Below, in pieces: positions 31,981-41,423 of a stretch of 64,000 bases of DNA (its first letter is position 1; every line of letters begins with the position of its first letter). The notes below the pieces were generated by a model. That model made no database searches. It saw only the letters and a list, made by a program, of their open reading frames with translations, and was not told where the DNA came from. The DNA comes from Buchnera aphidicola (Taiwanaphis decaspermi) (GTDB lineage Bacteria; Pseudomonadota; Gammaproteobacteria; Enterobacterales; Enterobacteriaceae): assembly GCF_039405155.1 (NCBI RefSeq), contig NZ_CP135049.1, positions 372,001 to 436,000 of the forward strand, read 5' to 3'. Both the position numbers and the translations under genes were made by a program.

Positions 31981-32067
31981 GGTGAGATGTCTGAGAGGAT
32001 TAAAGAACACGTCTGGAAAATGTGTATACTGTAAAAGGTATCGAGGGTTCGAATCCCTCTCTCACCT
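31981..32067 (+). tRNA. tRNA-Ser (anticodon GGA)
   Basis: A class II tRNA with acceptor GGTGAGA/TCTCACC, T-arm GAGGG/CCCTC with loop TTCGAAT, a long variable arm (ATAC...GTAT) and anticodon GGA in CTGGAAA. It follows E. coli tRNA-Ser(GGA). The discriminator position reads T where E. coli has G, and CCA is not encoded. A TATAAT at 31960-31965 may be its promoter, without a clear -35. It is transcribed against the flanking aroK and deoD. Confidence 0.96.
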
Positions 32068-32087
32068 TTAAAAATAAAAAAAAATAT

Positions 32088-32798
32088 TTAAATAGTAATA
32101 GATTCTAAAGCAATTTTTATCATTTCGTTAAAGCTACTAACTCTATCTTTGCTTGGTATTTTTATATTAACATTACCTATAATATCAGATACTGTACATA
32201 TAGATATTGCTTTCATCCCCATTTCTATTGCTGTTGAATAAATTCCAGATGTTTCCATGTCAACACCTAAAATATTATATTTATTCATGAGTTTTAAAAA
32301 ATGTTTTGAATCATTATAAAATAAATCAGTTGAAAAAATATTTCCAATTTTACATTTTATATTTAACATTTCTGATGATCTTACTATATTATTTAGCATT
32401 TCAAAATTAGCTACTGCAGAAAAATCATAATTATTAAATTTAATTCTGTTTACCATAGAATCTGTAGAAGCTCCTGTTACGATAATAATATCACGTAATT
32501 TAATATTTTTAGACGTAGAACCACATGTGCCTACTCTGATAATTTTTTTTACTTTATAATATTTTGATAGTTCTGTCACATATAATATGCTGGAAGGAAT
32601 ACCAATACCATGAGACATAACAGAAACTAATTTATTTTTATATTCTCCAGTATAACCAAACATACATCTTGTATTATTAATTTCTCGTATATTACTTAAA
32701 AAGTTTTTTGCTATATATTTAGATCTCAAAGGATCACCAGAAATAATTACTGTGTCTGAGAATTCTCCTATTTTAGCGTTTATATGAGGAGTATACAT
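32088..32798 (-). CDS. deoD: Purine nucleoside phosphorylase (DeoD type)
   Basis: Reversible phosphorolysis of purine (deoxy)nucleosides. The 236 residues (E. coli 239) show the family features: His5 in TPHINAKIG, the phosphate-binding GDPLRSKYIA, RVGTCGS, the active-site METSGIY and Asp in TVSDIIG. It is 61 bases downstream of deoB, in E. coli order; deoC and deoA are absent from the locus. With purA it suggests salvage and interconversion of purines, possibly host-supplied. Confidence 0.96.
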   Translation of the reverse strand: MYTPHINAKIGEFSDTVIISGDPLRSKYIAKNFLSNIREINNTRCMFGYTGEYKNKLVSVMSHGIGIPSSILYVTELSKYYKVKKIIRVGTCGSTSKNIKLRDIIIVTGASTDSMVNRIKFNNYDFSAVANFEMLNNIVRSSEMLNIKCKIGNIFSTDLFYNDSKHFLKLMNKYNILGVDMETSGIYSTAIEMGMKAISICTVSDIIGNVNIKIPSKDRVSSFNEMIKIALESITI

Positions 32799-32859
32799 AT
32801 TTTTCTTAAATTCCTTAATTATTATGTTAAATTAATATTATACAAAATAATAAAAAAAA

Positions 32860-34083
32860 TTAAATAATACTTTTTCCATAATCCATTTTAGATAAACCAA
32901 AATAAGATGATATAGTTTGAGCAATATCAGAAAAAGTTTTTCTATGACCTATAAAACATGGTTTTATATTACGACTATATAATAATATAGGAATATATTC
33001 TCTAGTATGATTTGTTCCATACCATGTAGGATCACAACCATGATCAGATAAAAATATTAGAAGATCTTTAGATTTTAATATTTTAATCATTTTGGGTATC
33101 ATAGAATCAAATAATTCTAAACCTTTAGCATAGCCATATACATCACGTCTATGTCCCCATAAAGAATCAAAATCTACGAAATTGGTAAATACAATTGAAT
33201 TATTGGAAGATTTTTTTATATATTTTAATGTTTGCAAAAATAAATTTTTTATTCCAAAAGATTTAACACTTTTTGTTATACCTATATTAGAATAAATATC
33301 AGAAACTTTACCTATTGCTACAACTTTACCATTTATTTCTTTTATTAATTTGTACATGACAGTATCACCGTGAGGTTTAACTGTAATATCTAATCTATTA
33401 TTAGTTCTATAAAAATTATTTCTGTTAGTACCTAAAAATGGTCTAGCAATTACTCTATTAATTTTATATTTACTTTTGTTTAATATTTTTCTAATAATAT
33501 TACTAATTTTATATAACTTTTCTACACTAAATATTTTTTCATGACATGCAATTTGAAAAACAGAATCTGATGATGTATAAATAATTGGCTTTTTTGTTTT
33601 TATATGTTCTTCGCCTAATTTATAAATAATATTAGTTCCAGAATCATGACAATTTCCTAAATATCCAAAAATGTTAGTTTTTAACAATATTTTTTTTAAA
33701 ATTTTATTTGGAAAAGTATTTTCTCGTTTTTTAAAATAATGCCAATCAAATAAAACTGGCACACCTGATATTTCCCAATGTCCAGAACAAGTATCTTTGC
33801 CCGATGATATAGAACTAGCATAACCATAACTTGCAATTATCTTTTTATTTTTATCTAAACCTACAGGAAATTTACCGCTGGCGTGTTTAGTTGCTAAACC
33901 TAATCCTAAAGATGTTAAATTAGGAATATATAAATTACCTTTTCTATTAATATTACCTATATTTTTATTACATACTTCAGCAATGTGTCCTAATGTGTTA
34001 GATCCTTTATCGCCAAATTTATAAGCGTCTTTACTATAACCTATACCTAAAGAATCTAACAATATAATAAAAACACGTTTCAT
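32860..34083 (-). CDS. deoB: Phosphopentomutase
   Basis: Interconverts ribose 1-phosphate and ribose 5-phosphate, linking DeoD products to central metabolism. The 407 residues equal E. coli DeoB. Metal and active-site blocks of the alkaline-phosphatase-like fold are present: ILLDSLGIG at the N-terminus, SSGKDTCSGHWEISG with the phosphorylated Thr, TNFVDFDSLWGHRRD and SDHGCDPTW. The 219-base spacer to the divergent ansA is AT-rich; I see no CytR/DeoR operator I would defend. Confidence 0.97.
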   Translation of the reverse strand: MKRVFIILLDSLGIGYSKDAYKFGDKGSNTLGHIAEVCNKNIGNINRKGNLYIPNLTSLGLGLATKHASGKFPVGLDKNKKIIASYGYASSISSGKDTCSGHWEISGVPVLFDWHYFKKRENTFPNKILKKILLKTNIFGYLGNCHDSGTNIIYKLGEEHIKTKKPIIYTSSDSVFQIACHEKIFSVEKLYKISNIIRKILNKSKYKINRVIARPFLGTNRNNFYRTNNRLDITVKPHGDTVMYKLIKEINGKVVAIGKVSDIYSNIGITKSVKSFGIKNLFLQTLKYIKKSSNNSIVFTNFVDFDSLWGHRRDVYGYAKGLELFDSMIPKMIKILKSKDLLIFLSDHGCDPTWYGTNHTREYIPILLYSRNIKPCFIGHRKTFSDIAQTISSYFGLSKMDYGKSII

Positions 34084-34302
34084 AAAATTACCTATAATAA
34101 TTATATTTAATCAAAAAAATAATTAACAATTTATTTTTAATAAAAAATATATTATATATTGAATAGCAAATAATTTAAATATTAATTTAAATAGTTAACA
34201 TTAATATTTGTGCATCTTGTATTAATAAGATTAATGAATATTAATTGATTAAAAAATAAATTTTGTGTAACATAATAATTTTAATTAAATATGGATTAAA
34301 AT

Positions 34303-35316
34303 ATGAAAAAAAAATATATATATATTGCATATACAGGTGGTACCATAGGTATGGTAAAATCAAAAAATGGATATATCCCAAAATATAACTATTTAAAAAA
34401 ACAATTATTTAATACAAAAGAATTCTATAGTGCAAACTTGCCACATTTTTATTTTAATGAATATTACCCATTAATAGATTCATCTAATATGACACCTAAG
34501 GATTGGAAAACAATTGCTGATGATATCAAAAAAAATTATATTTATTATGATGGCTTTATAATTTTACATGGAACAGACACAATGGCTTACACAGCTTCTG
34601 CTTTATCTTTTATTTTAGAAAATTTAAATAAACCTGTAATTATAACTGGATCTCAAATACCTATTTCTGAAGTTAGATCAGATGGAAAATCAAATTTATT
34701 AAACTCATTATTTATCGCCAATTATTATCCTGTTAATGAAGTTACTATATTTTTTCATAATGTTTTATATAGAGGTAATAGAACCACTAAAGCTAGTGCA
34801 TATGGATTTAATGCTTTTATTTCTCCTAATTTTCCTCCATTAATTAAGACTGGTATAAATATAAAAACAATGTTTAAAAAAAATAAAAAGAGCGATAAAA
34901 AATTAAAAATACGTTCTATTGTAAAACAACCAATAGGTATTATTACTATATATCCAGGAATTGATACACAAATAATCAATAATTTTTTATTACAACCTGT
35001 TAAAGCATTAATTATATGTTCATATGGGATAGGAAATGCTCCTCAAAATAATAACTTTATAAATAAGTTAAAAGAAGCTGTTAATAAAAAAAATATAGTT
35101 ATTATTAACTTAACACAATGCATAAAAGGAAAAGTTAATATGAAAAATTATGCAACAGGTCATTCATTAATAAAAGCAGGAGTTATTAGCGGTTATGATT
35201 TAACATTAGAAGCTACTATAACTAAATTACAATTTTTATTAAGTAACAAAAAATTATCTTTTAAAAAAATTTGTAAAAAAATGCAAAAAAACCTACGTGG
35301 TGAGTTAACACCATAA
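34303..35316 (+). CDS. ansA: L-asparaginase I (cytoplasmic type)
   Basis: Hydrolyses asparagine to aspartate and ammonia. The 337 residues (E. coli 338) start without a signal peptide (MKKKYIYIAYTGGTIGM), so it is the cytosolic low-affinity type. Both catalytic threonine motifs are present: TGGTIG with Thr14 and HGTDTMAYT with Thr91 and Asp92; the Lys-containing YRGNRTTKA loop is also intact, as is the C-terminal NLRGELTP. It is divergent from deoB and converges on nfuA. In a symbiont it may turn host asparagine into aspartate and nitrogen (inference). Confidence 0.95.
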   Translation: MKKKYIYIAYTGGTIGMVKSKNGYIPKYNYLKKQLFNTKEFYSANLPHFYFNEYYPLIDSSNMTPKDWKTIADDIKKNYIYYDGFIILHGTDTMAYTASALSFILENLNKPVIITGSQIPISEVRSDGKSNLLNSLFIANYYPVNEVTIFFHNVLYRGNRTTKASAYGFNAFISPNFPPLIKTGINIKTMFKKNKKSDKKLKIRSIVKQPIGIITIYPGIDTQIINNFLLQPVKALIICSYGIGNAPQNNNFINKLKEAVNKKNIVIINLTQCIKGKVNMKNYATGHSLIKAGVISGYDLTLEATITKLQFLLSNKKLSFKKICKKMQKNLRGELTP

Positions 35317-35340
35317 TAAAAAACAGTATTGCTTTGTGTA

Positions 35341-35922
35341 TTAATAATAAGAATGTAAACCCCTATTATGTTCTGTAATATCTTTCACTCCTGATAATTC
35401 TGGGAATATTTTTAACATTTTTTTTTCGATGCTATTTTTCAAAGTTAAATTTATCATAGAACATCCATTACACCCACCACTAAATTTCAATATTGCATAT
35501 TTTTTATTATCTATCTTTACTAAGGATACTTTCCCTCCATGTAACATTAACATAGGATTAATATCTAATTTTAACATTTTTTTTATCTGATTAACTAAAG
35601 ATTCATTTTTACTATAATTACTTAATTTTTTTTTAGCCATAGGAGCTATCATAGTTAATTTTGTTTCATATTTATTTATTAATAAATCTATTTTTGAGTT
35701 TTTTAAATATGGTTTACTTTTTTTTTCTATATAAATATTAAATTTATCATATTTTAGTTTTAAATAAGATTTAGATATTTTTTTGTTTGAGCAATATGAA
35801 ACACCACATTCTGCGTAAGAAGTTCCTGGATTAATAACAAAAATTTTTATACCTGTATTTTTGTTCTGTTCTTTTAAAAGATTATAAAAATATTTTTGAG
35901 CTTTATAAGTAATATTAATCAT
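35341..35922 (-). CDS. nfuA: Fe-S cluster carrier NfuA
   Basis: Delivers 4Fe-4S clusters to apoproteins. The 193 residues (E. coli 191) contain a degenerate A-type domain with Cys39 and Cys44 and a C-terminal Nfu domain with CxxC Cys151/Cys154 in GGCNGCSM. The C-terminus HNRGLHSYY is nearly that of E. coli. It is divergent from bioH, as in E. coli without gntX. It may serve radical-SAM enzymes such as HemW here or lipoyl and biotin synthases elsewhere. Confidence 0.96.
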   Translation of the reverse strand: MINITYKAQKYFYNLLKEQNKNTGIKIFVINPGTSYAECGVSYCSNKKISKSYLKLKYDKFNIYIEKKSKPYLKNSKIDLLINKYETKLTMIAPMAKKKLSNYSKNESLVNQIKKMLKLDINPMLMLHGGKVSLVKIDNKKYAILKFSGGCNGCSMINLTLKNSIEKKMLKIFPELSGVKDITEHNRGLHSYY

Positions 35923-36023
35923 AAAATATTTTTTTTGTATTATTAGTTAAAATAAAATTATATAATAATAAAAAAAAATATACAATATTTTAATAATTAT
36001 TTTTATTATAAAAGAGAGACAAT

Positions 36024-36797
36024 TTGAATAAATTTATATATAAAATAATAGGTAATGGAAAAACTAATTTAATAATGATACATGGTTTAGGTTTCAATAA
36101 CAAAGTATGGTATTTAAATATTCCATATTTAAAAAAAAATTTTACATTATATTTAATTGACTTACCTGGTTTTGGTAAAAACAAAAACATTAATTTTAAA
36201 TCTCTAGAATATGTTTCTAGATTAATATATAATATTGTTCCAAAAAATTCTGTATGGTTAGGATGGTCTTTAGGAGGTTTGATAGTAAATAAAATTGCGT
36301 TATTATATCCTGATTATATAAAAGCTTTGGTAATTGTTGCGTCTTCTCCATGTTTTGTTTTAAAAAAAAAATGGCCTGGTATTACAATTAAAAATATAAA
36401 TAAAATGTTTAATGAACTAAAAAAAAATACTGATTTGTACATTAAAAAATTTATGTTATCAAATGTTTTTATTTATAAAAATGAAAACTATAATTTTTTT
36501 ATAAAAAAAAGAATAAATAATAAAAAAATATCATATAATATCTTAAAAGATATTAAAAAAATTTTTTTATATGAAGATTTAAGAAAAAAAAAAATATTTT
36601 TTAAAATACCTGTATTACGCATTTATGGAGAACATGATAAAATAATACCTAAAAGTATTGTAAAAATATTAGATAAAAACAATAAAAATACATATTCAAA
36701 AATTATAAAACATGCAGCTCATGCTCCTTTCATTTCTCAACCTAAAATTTTTAATAGTATTATTATTAATTTTATTAAAAATTTAAAAAAAAAATAA
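36024..36797 (+). CDS. bioH: Pimeloyl-ACP methyl ester carboxylesterase
   Basis: Cleaves the methyl ester from pimeloyl-ACP, closing the BioC-BioH route to the biotin precursor. The 257 residues (E. coli 256) form an alpha/beta hydrolase with the triad Ser82 (GWSLGG), Asp205 (YGEHDKIIP) and His233 (AAHAPFIS). The start is a TTG at 36024, supported by GAGAG about seven bases upstream; no ATG fits the family N-terminus. It ends 3 bases from the ssb stop. The cap domain (about 120-190) is strongly Lys/Asn-biased while the triad is intact. Confidence 0.93.
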   Translation: MNKFIYKIIGNGKTNLIMIHGLGFNNKVWYLNIPYLKKNFTLYLIDLPGFGKNKNINFKSLEYVSRLIYNIVPKNSVWLGWSLGGLIVNKIALLYPDYIKALVIVASSPCFVLKKKWPGITIKNINKMFNELKKNTDLYIKKFMLSNVFIYKNENYNFFIKKRINNKKISYNILKDIKKIFLYEDLRKKKIFFKIPVLRIYGEHDKIIPKSIVKILDKNNKNTYSKIIKHAAHAPFISQPKIFNSIIINFIKNLKKK

Positions 36798-36800
36798 ATA

Positions 36801-37259
36801 TTAGAATGGAATTTCATCATCAAAATCTATATTAGAATTTTCTTCTTTGATTTTATTATCCACAATATTTTTTTGATCATTATTATTTAAAAAATTAGAT
36901 TTATTATTTCTATTGCTACCTAACATTTGCATTGTTCCTCCTATATTAATAATAATCTCTGTTGTATATCTATCGTTTCCATTTTGATCTTGCCATTTTC
37001 TGGTTTGTAAAGATCCTTCTAAATATACTTGAGATCCTTTTTTTAAATATTGACCAGCTATTTCAGCTAACTTACCAAAAATAACTATTTTATGCCATTC
37101 TGTTTTTTCTTTTCTTTCACCAGTTTTTTTATCTTTCCAATTTTCTGAAGTAGCTACTGTTAAATTAGTAACAGCTTTACCATTAGGCATATACCTGACA
37201 TCTGGATCCTGTCCTAAATTGCCAATTAATATTACTTTATTTATTCCTCTTGTAGACAT
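36801..37259 (-). CDS. ssb: Single-stranded DNA-binding protein
   Basis: Coats single-stranded DNA in replication and repair. The 152 residues comprise an OB fold (about 1-110, beginning [20 protein letters not shown]) and a short disordered linker ending in the protein-interaction tip DFDDEIPF. E. coli SSB has 178 residues; the shortening is all in the Gly/Pro/Gln linker, here Asn-rich. It converges on bioH with 3 bases between stop codons. Confidence 0.97.
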   Translation of the reverse strand: MSTRGINKVILIGNLGQDPDVRYMPNGKAVTNLTVATSENWKDKKTGERKEKTEWHKIVIFGKLAEIAGQYLKKGSQVYLEGSLQTRKWQDQNGNDRYTTEIIINIGGTMQMLGSNRNNKSNFLNNNDQKNIVDNKIKEENSNIDFDDEIPF

Positions 37260-37370
37260 ATTTATTATTTCTTTTAAGTTATTTTATAATAATTATAACA
37301 TAAAATGTTTTTTTTTAAATTATTTTATTAATTATAATATTATAATATTTATTAATAAAATATAAGTTAT

Positions 37371-38387
37371 ATGATAAAATATTTAGACAGATATTTAAAT
37401 ATTTATTATTTAAAAAAAATGAAAAAATATGATCACAAATTTTGTGTTGCGCCAATGTTAAATTGGACCAATAGACATTGTAGATATTTTCACAGAAAAT
37501 TAACTAAATATGCTTTTTTATATACAGAAATGTTGACTACACAATCTATAATATTTGGAAAAAATAAAAAAAATATTAAATACAAAAAAAAATATGAAAA
37601 ACCTGTGGCTATTCAATTAGGAGGATCAAATTATAAACATTTTCAAATATGCTCTAAATTAGCTTATGATTCAAATTTTGACGAAATAAATATTAATGTT
37701 GGATGTCCATCTAAAAAAGCTCAATTAGGAAATTTTGGCATAATTTTAATGAAAAAACCTGAAATTATAATAGATTGTTTAAAATCTATGGAAGATACAG
37801 TTGATCTTCCATTAACTATAAAAACTCGTATAGGAATTAATAATACTAATTATAATTTTTTGCAAGATTTTATTGGTAAAATATCAGAATCTACTAAATG
37901 TAATACATTTATAATTCATGCTAGAAATGCTAATTTATCATTAGATAAAACAAAAAAAAATTTAACAATACCAAAATTAAATTATAAATTCGTATATAAA
38001 ATAAAAAAAAATTTTCCTAACTTAAAAATAATAATAAACGGGGGAATAAAATCTTTAAAAGAATCTAAAAAACATTTATCTATTGTTGATGGAATAATGA
38101 TGGGAAGAACAGCATATAAAAAACCATCTTTATTAGCAAAAATAGATAATTTTTTTTTTAAAAAAAAAAAAAAAAACATTTTTGATGTTATTGAAAGCAT
38201 GTATCCTTACATAAAAAAAAATATAAAAAAAAACAATTCATTATCAATCTTAAAACCAATGATAGGCTTATTTCATTCTAAACCATTTTCTTCAATGTGG
38301 AAAAAAACAGTAACACAAAAAAATAATAATATTGAAAATATAAAAGAAACAATAAAAAAAATAAAAAAACTATATTTAGAATTATAA
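37371..38387 (+). CDS. dusA: tRNA-dihydrouridine synthase A
   Basis: Flavin enzyme that reduces U20/U20a in the tRNA D-loop. The 338-residue frame shows VAPMLNWTNRHCRYF, the active-site cysteine Cys112 in NVGCPS, KTRIGIN, IIHARNA and MMGRTAY. Its start could be the ATG at 37371 or at 37419 (MKKYDHKF); neither has a good ribosome binding site. A run of ten T and seventeen A (38150-38176) encodes FFFKKKKKK around residue 264 and is a probable slippage site, but the frame is intact. It is followed by dnaB after 89 bases. Confidence 0.94.
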   Translation: MIKYLDRYLNIYYLKKMKKYDHKFCVAPMLNWTNRHCRYFHRKLTKYAFLYTEMLTTQSIIFGKNKKNIKYKKKYEKPVAIQLGGSNYKHFQICSKLAYDSNFDEININVGCPSKKAQLGNFGIILMKKPEIIIDCLKSMEDTVDLPLTIKTRIGINNTNYNFLQDFIGKISESTKCNTFIIHARNANLSLDKTKKNLTIPKLNYKFVYKIKKNFPNLKIIINGGIKSLKESKKHLSIVDGIMMGRTAYKKPSLLAKIDNFFFKKKKKNIFDVIESMYPYIKKNIKKNNSLSILKPMIGLFHSKPFSSMWKKTVTQKNNNIENIKETIKKIKKLYLEL

Positions 38388-38476
38388 ATAATAAAATATT
38401 TTATTATAAACGATCAAATTTTTATTAAAAATTTATAACAATTATTATTAAAAATAAAATAGGCATTTTATAAAAA

Positions 38477-39868
38477 ATGTTATTTGATAAATTAAAAAAT
38501 AAATATGAAAAAAAAATAATAGGATTAAAAATACCTCCTCATTCTTTAGAAGCTGAACAATCAGTATTAGGAGGATTAATGTTAGATAACAATCAATGGG
38601 AAACAGTATCTGAACGTATAAAAGCTGATGATTTTTTCAGTAAACCTCACAAAATAATTTTTGAAGAAATGGAAAAATTATTAGATAAAGGAAATCCTAT
38701 AGATTTAATTACATTGTCTGAATCGTTGGAACAAAAAGGTAAATTAGATAATGTAGGTAGATTTTCTTATTTAGCAGAGTTATCAAAAAATACACCCAGT
38801 GTTGCTAATATTAATGCATATGCTGATATAGTAAGAGAAAGAGCAATCATAAGAGAAATAATTAAAGTATCTAAAAAAATAGCAAATATTGGATATAACC
38901 CTGAAGGAAGAAATAGCGAGCAATTATTAGATTATGCAGAATCTTCTGTTTTCAAAATAGCTGAAAAAAGATATGTTAAAAATTATGGTCCTAAAAATAT
39001 TAAACAAATATTAGATTCAACTATTACTACTTTGGAAAAATTGTCGAAAAATAATAATGGAATAACTGGTATTAATACTGGATATCCAGATCTTAACAAA
39101 GTAACTTCTGGTTTACAAAAATCTGATTTAATTATCATTGCTGGGAGACCATCAATGGGAAAAACTACTTTCGCTATGAATATTTGTGAAAACACAGCAA
39201 TGACTTATAAAAAACCAGTGTTAATATTTAGTTTAGAAATGCCAGTGGAACAAATAATGTTACGTATGTTATCATCATTATCTAGAGTTGATCAATCATA
39301 TATAAGGAATGGTAAACTAACAAATAAGGATTGGGAAAGAATATCAAGTACAATAAATATATTATTAAAGAAAAAAAATATGTATATTGATGATTCTTTT
39401 GGATTAACTCCTCATGAAGTTAGATCAAGATCTCGTAGAATATATAGAGAACATAATGGATTAAGTTTGATTATGATAGATTATTTACAATTAATGAAAC
39501 TTCCTTCTTTATCAGAAAATAGAAATTTAGAAATATCTGAGATTTCTAGAATGTTGAAATCATTAGCAAAAGAACTAAAAGTACCTATAATTGCATTATC
39601 TCAATTAAATCGTTTAGTTGAACAAAGATCTGATAAAAGACCTTTAAATTCAGATTTAAGAGAATCAGGTTCAATAGAACAAGATGCTGATTTAATTATG
39701 TTTATTTATAGAGATGAAGTTTATCATGAAAATAGTGATTTAAAAGGAATAGCAGAAATCATTATAGGAAAACAAAGAAACGGACCAATAGGAACAGTAA
39801 AATTAACTTTCAATGGACATTGGTCTAGATTTGATAATTATTTTGGTTATAGATATGGAGATGAATAA
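38477..39868 (+). CDS. dnaB: Replicative DNA helicase
   Basis: Hexameric 5'-3' helicase of the replication fork. The 463 residues (E. coli 471) include the N-terminal primase-interaction domain (from PPHSLEAEQSVLGGLM), the RecA-like domain with Walker A GRPSMGKTT (223-231), Walker B LIMIDYLQLM, and the C-terminal SGSIEQDADLIMFIYRDE. It is highly conserved compared with its neighbours. dusA upstream matches E. coli order after loss of qor and pspG. Confidence 0.98.
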   Translation: MLFDKLKNKYEKKIIGLKIPPHSLEAEQSVLGGLMLDNNQWETVSERIKADDFFSKPHKIIFEEMEKLLDKGNPIDLITLSESLEQKGKLDNVGRFSYLAELSKNTPSVANINAYADIVRERAIIREIIKVSKKIANIGYNPEGRNSEQLLDYAESSVFKIAEKRYVKNYGPKNIKQILDSTITTLEKLSKNNNGITGINTGYPDLNKVTSGLQKSDLIIIAGRPSMGKTTFAMNICENTAMTYKKPVLIFSLEMPVEQIMLRMLSSLSRVDQSYIRNGKLTNKDWERISSTINILLKKKNMYIDDSFGLTPHEVRSRSRRIYREHNGLSLIMIDYLQLMKLPSLSENRNLEISEISRMLKSLAKELKVPIIALSQLNRLVEQRSDKRPLNSDLRESGSIEQDADLIMFIYRDEVYHENSDLKGIAEIIIGKQRNGPIGTVKLTFNGHWSRFDNYFGYRYGDE

Positions 39869-39969
39869 CTAAAAAATAATATTTATTGTTACAAATAACT
39901 TTAATTAATAAATCAATAAAATATTGTATATATATAATATTTTTTACAAACATATAAAAAATTAAAATA

Positions 39970-40941
39970 ATGCCTAAAAAAATTAAAATTGGAATAATAA
40001 TGGATTCTATTAATAATATAAATATAAACAAAGACTCAAGTTTTGCAATATTATTAGAATCACAAAAACGTAACTTTGATTTGTTTTATATTAAAATAAA
40101 AAATTTATTTTTAAAAAATAATGTTCCATATGCTATCTCATCAAAATTAAATGTTTCACAAAACAAAAAAAAGTGGTTTAATTTATTAGAAAAAAAAACT
40201 AGACCATTATCTCATTTTGATGTTATTTTAATGCGTAAAGAACCTCCTGTAAATCAAATGTTTATATATGCTACATACATATTAGAAATTTCTGAAAAAA
40301 AAAACAATACACTTATAATAAATAAACCAAAAGCTTTAAGAGATTACAATGAAAAAATATTTGCATCATTATTTTATAAAATAACTCCAAAAACATTAAT
40401 TACAAGCAATATAAAAGAAATAAAAAAATTTTGGATAAAACATAAAGATATAATATTAAAACCTTTAAATGGTATGGGAGGAGAATCTATCTTTAGAATA
40501 AAAAATAACGATTATAATTTTTCAGTTATTAGCGAAACTATGACTAATAATGGCAATAAATATTGTGTTGTTCAAAAATACATACCGGATATTAAAAAAG
40601 GAGACAAAAGAGTTCTTATAATAAATAAAAAAATTATTCCTTTTTGTTTAGCTAGAATACCTAAATTAGGAGAAAATAGAGGTAATTTAGCTAAAGGTGG
40701 TATAGGTAAATTACAAGTTTTAAACGAAAATGATTATAAAATAGCAAAAATAGTATCTTCTAAAATGAAAAATAAAGGATTGTTTTTTATGGGATTAGAT
40801 ATAATAGGAAAAAAATTAATTGAAATTAACATAACTAGTCCAACTTGTATTTGTGAAATATCTAAAAAATCTAAATTATCTATTAGTAGTATTTTTTTAG
40901 ATGAGTTAGAGAAAGAAATAAAAAAAAGAAATTTAATATAA
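39970..40941 (+). CDS. gshB: Glutathione synthetase
   Basis: Joins gamma-glutamylcysteine and glycine with ATP. The 323 residues (E. coli 316) match from KIGIIMDSINNININKDSS. ATP-grasp elements are clear: DVILMRKEPPV, LRDYNEKIFA, ILKPLNGMGGESIFR, the glycine-rich ENRGNLAKGGIG and EINITSPTC. ruvX follows after 26 bases, reproducing the E. coli gshB-yqgE-yqgF order with yqgE lost. gshA is not in the window. Confidence 0.96.
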   Translation: MPKKIKIGIIMDSINNININKDSSFAILLESQKRNFDLFYIKIKNLFLKNNVPYAISSKLNVSQNKKKWFNLLEKKTRPLSHFDVILMRKEPPVNQMFIYATYILEISEKKNNTLIINKPKALRDYNEKIFASLFYKITPKTLITSNIKEIKKFWIKHKDIILKPLNGMGGESIFRIKNNDYNFSVISETMTNNGNKYCVVQKYIPDIKKGDKRVLIINKKIIPFCLARIPKLGENRGNLAKGGIGKLQVLNENDYKIAKIVSSKMKNKGLFFMGLDIIGKKLIEINITSPTCICEISKKSKLSISSIFLDELEKEIKKRNLI

Positions 40942-40967
40942 AAAATATCATATAGGAAATGTATTTT

Positions 40968-41390
40968 ATGTTAATAATGTGTTTCGATTATGGAACAAAG
41001 AATATAGGAGTATCTATAGGACAATTAATTACACATACTTCTTATCCATTAAAATCTATTCAAATGTTCAAAAAAAAAATAAATTGGATTGCAATCAATA
41101 AAATTATAAATGAATGGAAACCTGCGAAAATAATTGTTGGTAATCCATTAAATATGAACGGTAATAAACAAAAAATGAATTTTTTAGTTAACGAATTTGT
41201 CAAATTATTATATAAAAAAACCAAAATACCAATAATATTACATGATGAAAGATTAACAACAGTAGAAGCAAAACATATTTTATTTAATGAAAAAAAAGGT
41301 TTTAAATCATTAAGCAAAAATATGGTAAATTCTGTATCATCTTTAATAATCTTAAATAGTTGGTTATACCAGTTAACCAACAAAAAATAA
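40968..41390 (+). CDS. ruvX: RuvX/YqgF-family pre-16S rRNA nuclease
   Basis: RNase H-fold nuclease assigned to processing the 5' end of 16S rRNA. The 140 residues (E. coli 138) show FDYGTKNIGVSIGQ, IIVGNPLNMNG and HDERLTTVEA, covering the acidic active-site residues. AGGAA at 40954-40958 is nine bases before the ATG at 40968 and directly abuts another ATG at 40959, so I prefer 40968. It lies between gshB and hemW. Confidence 0.93.
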   Translation: MLIMCFDYGTKNIGVSIGQLITHTSYPLKSIQMFKKKINWIAINKIINEWKPAKIIVGNPLNMNGNKQKMNFLVNEFVKLLYKKTKIPIILHDERLTTVEAKHILFNEKKGFKSLSKNMVNSVSSLIILNSWLYQLTNKK

Positions 41391-41423
41391 AAAAATAAAA
41401 GTTATTAATAATAAAATATACAC

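Noticed and set aside
34178..34208. Inverted repeat AATATTAA...TTAATATT upstream of ansA
   Set aside because: Only 8 bp, no G or C, 15-base loop; such pairs are expected by chance at this composition.
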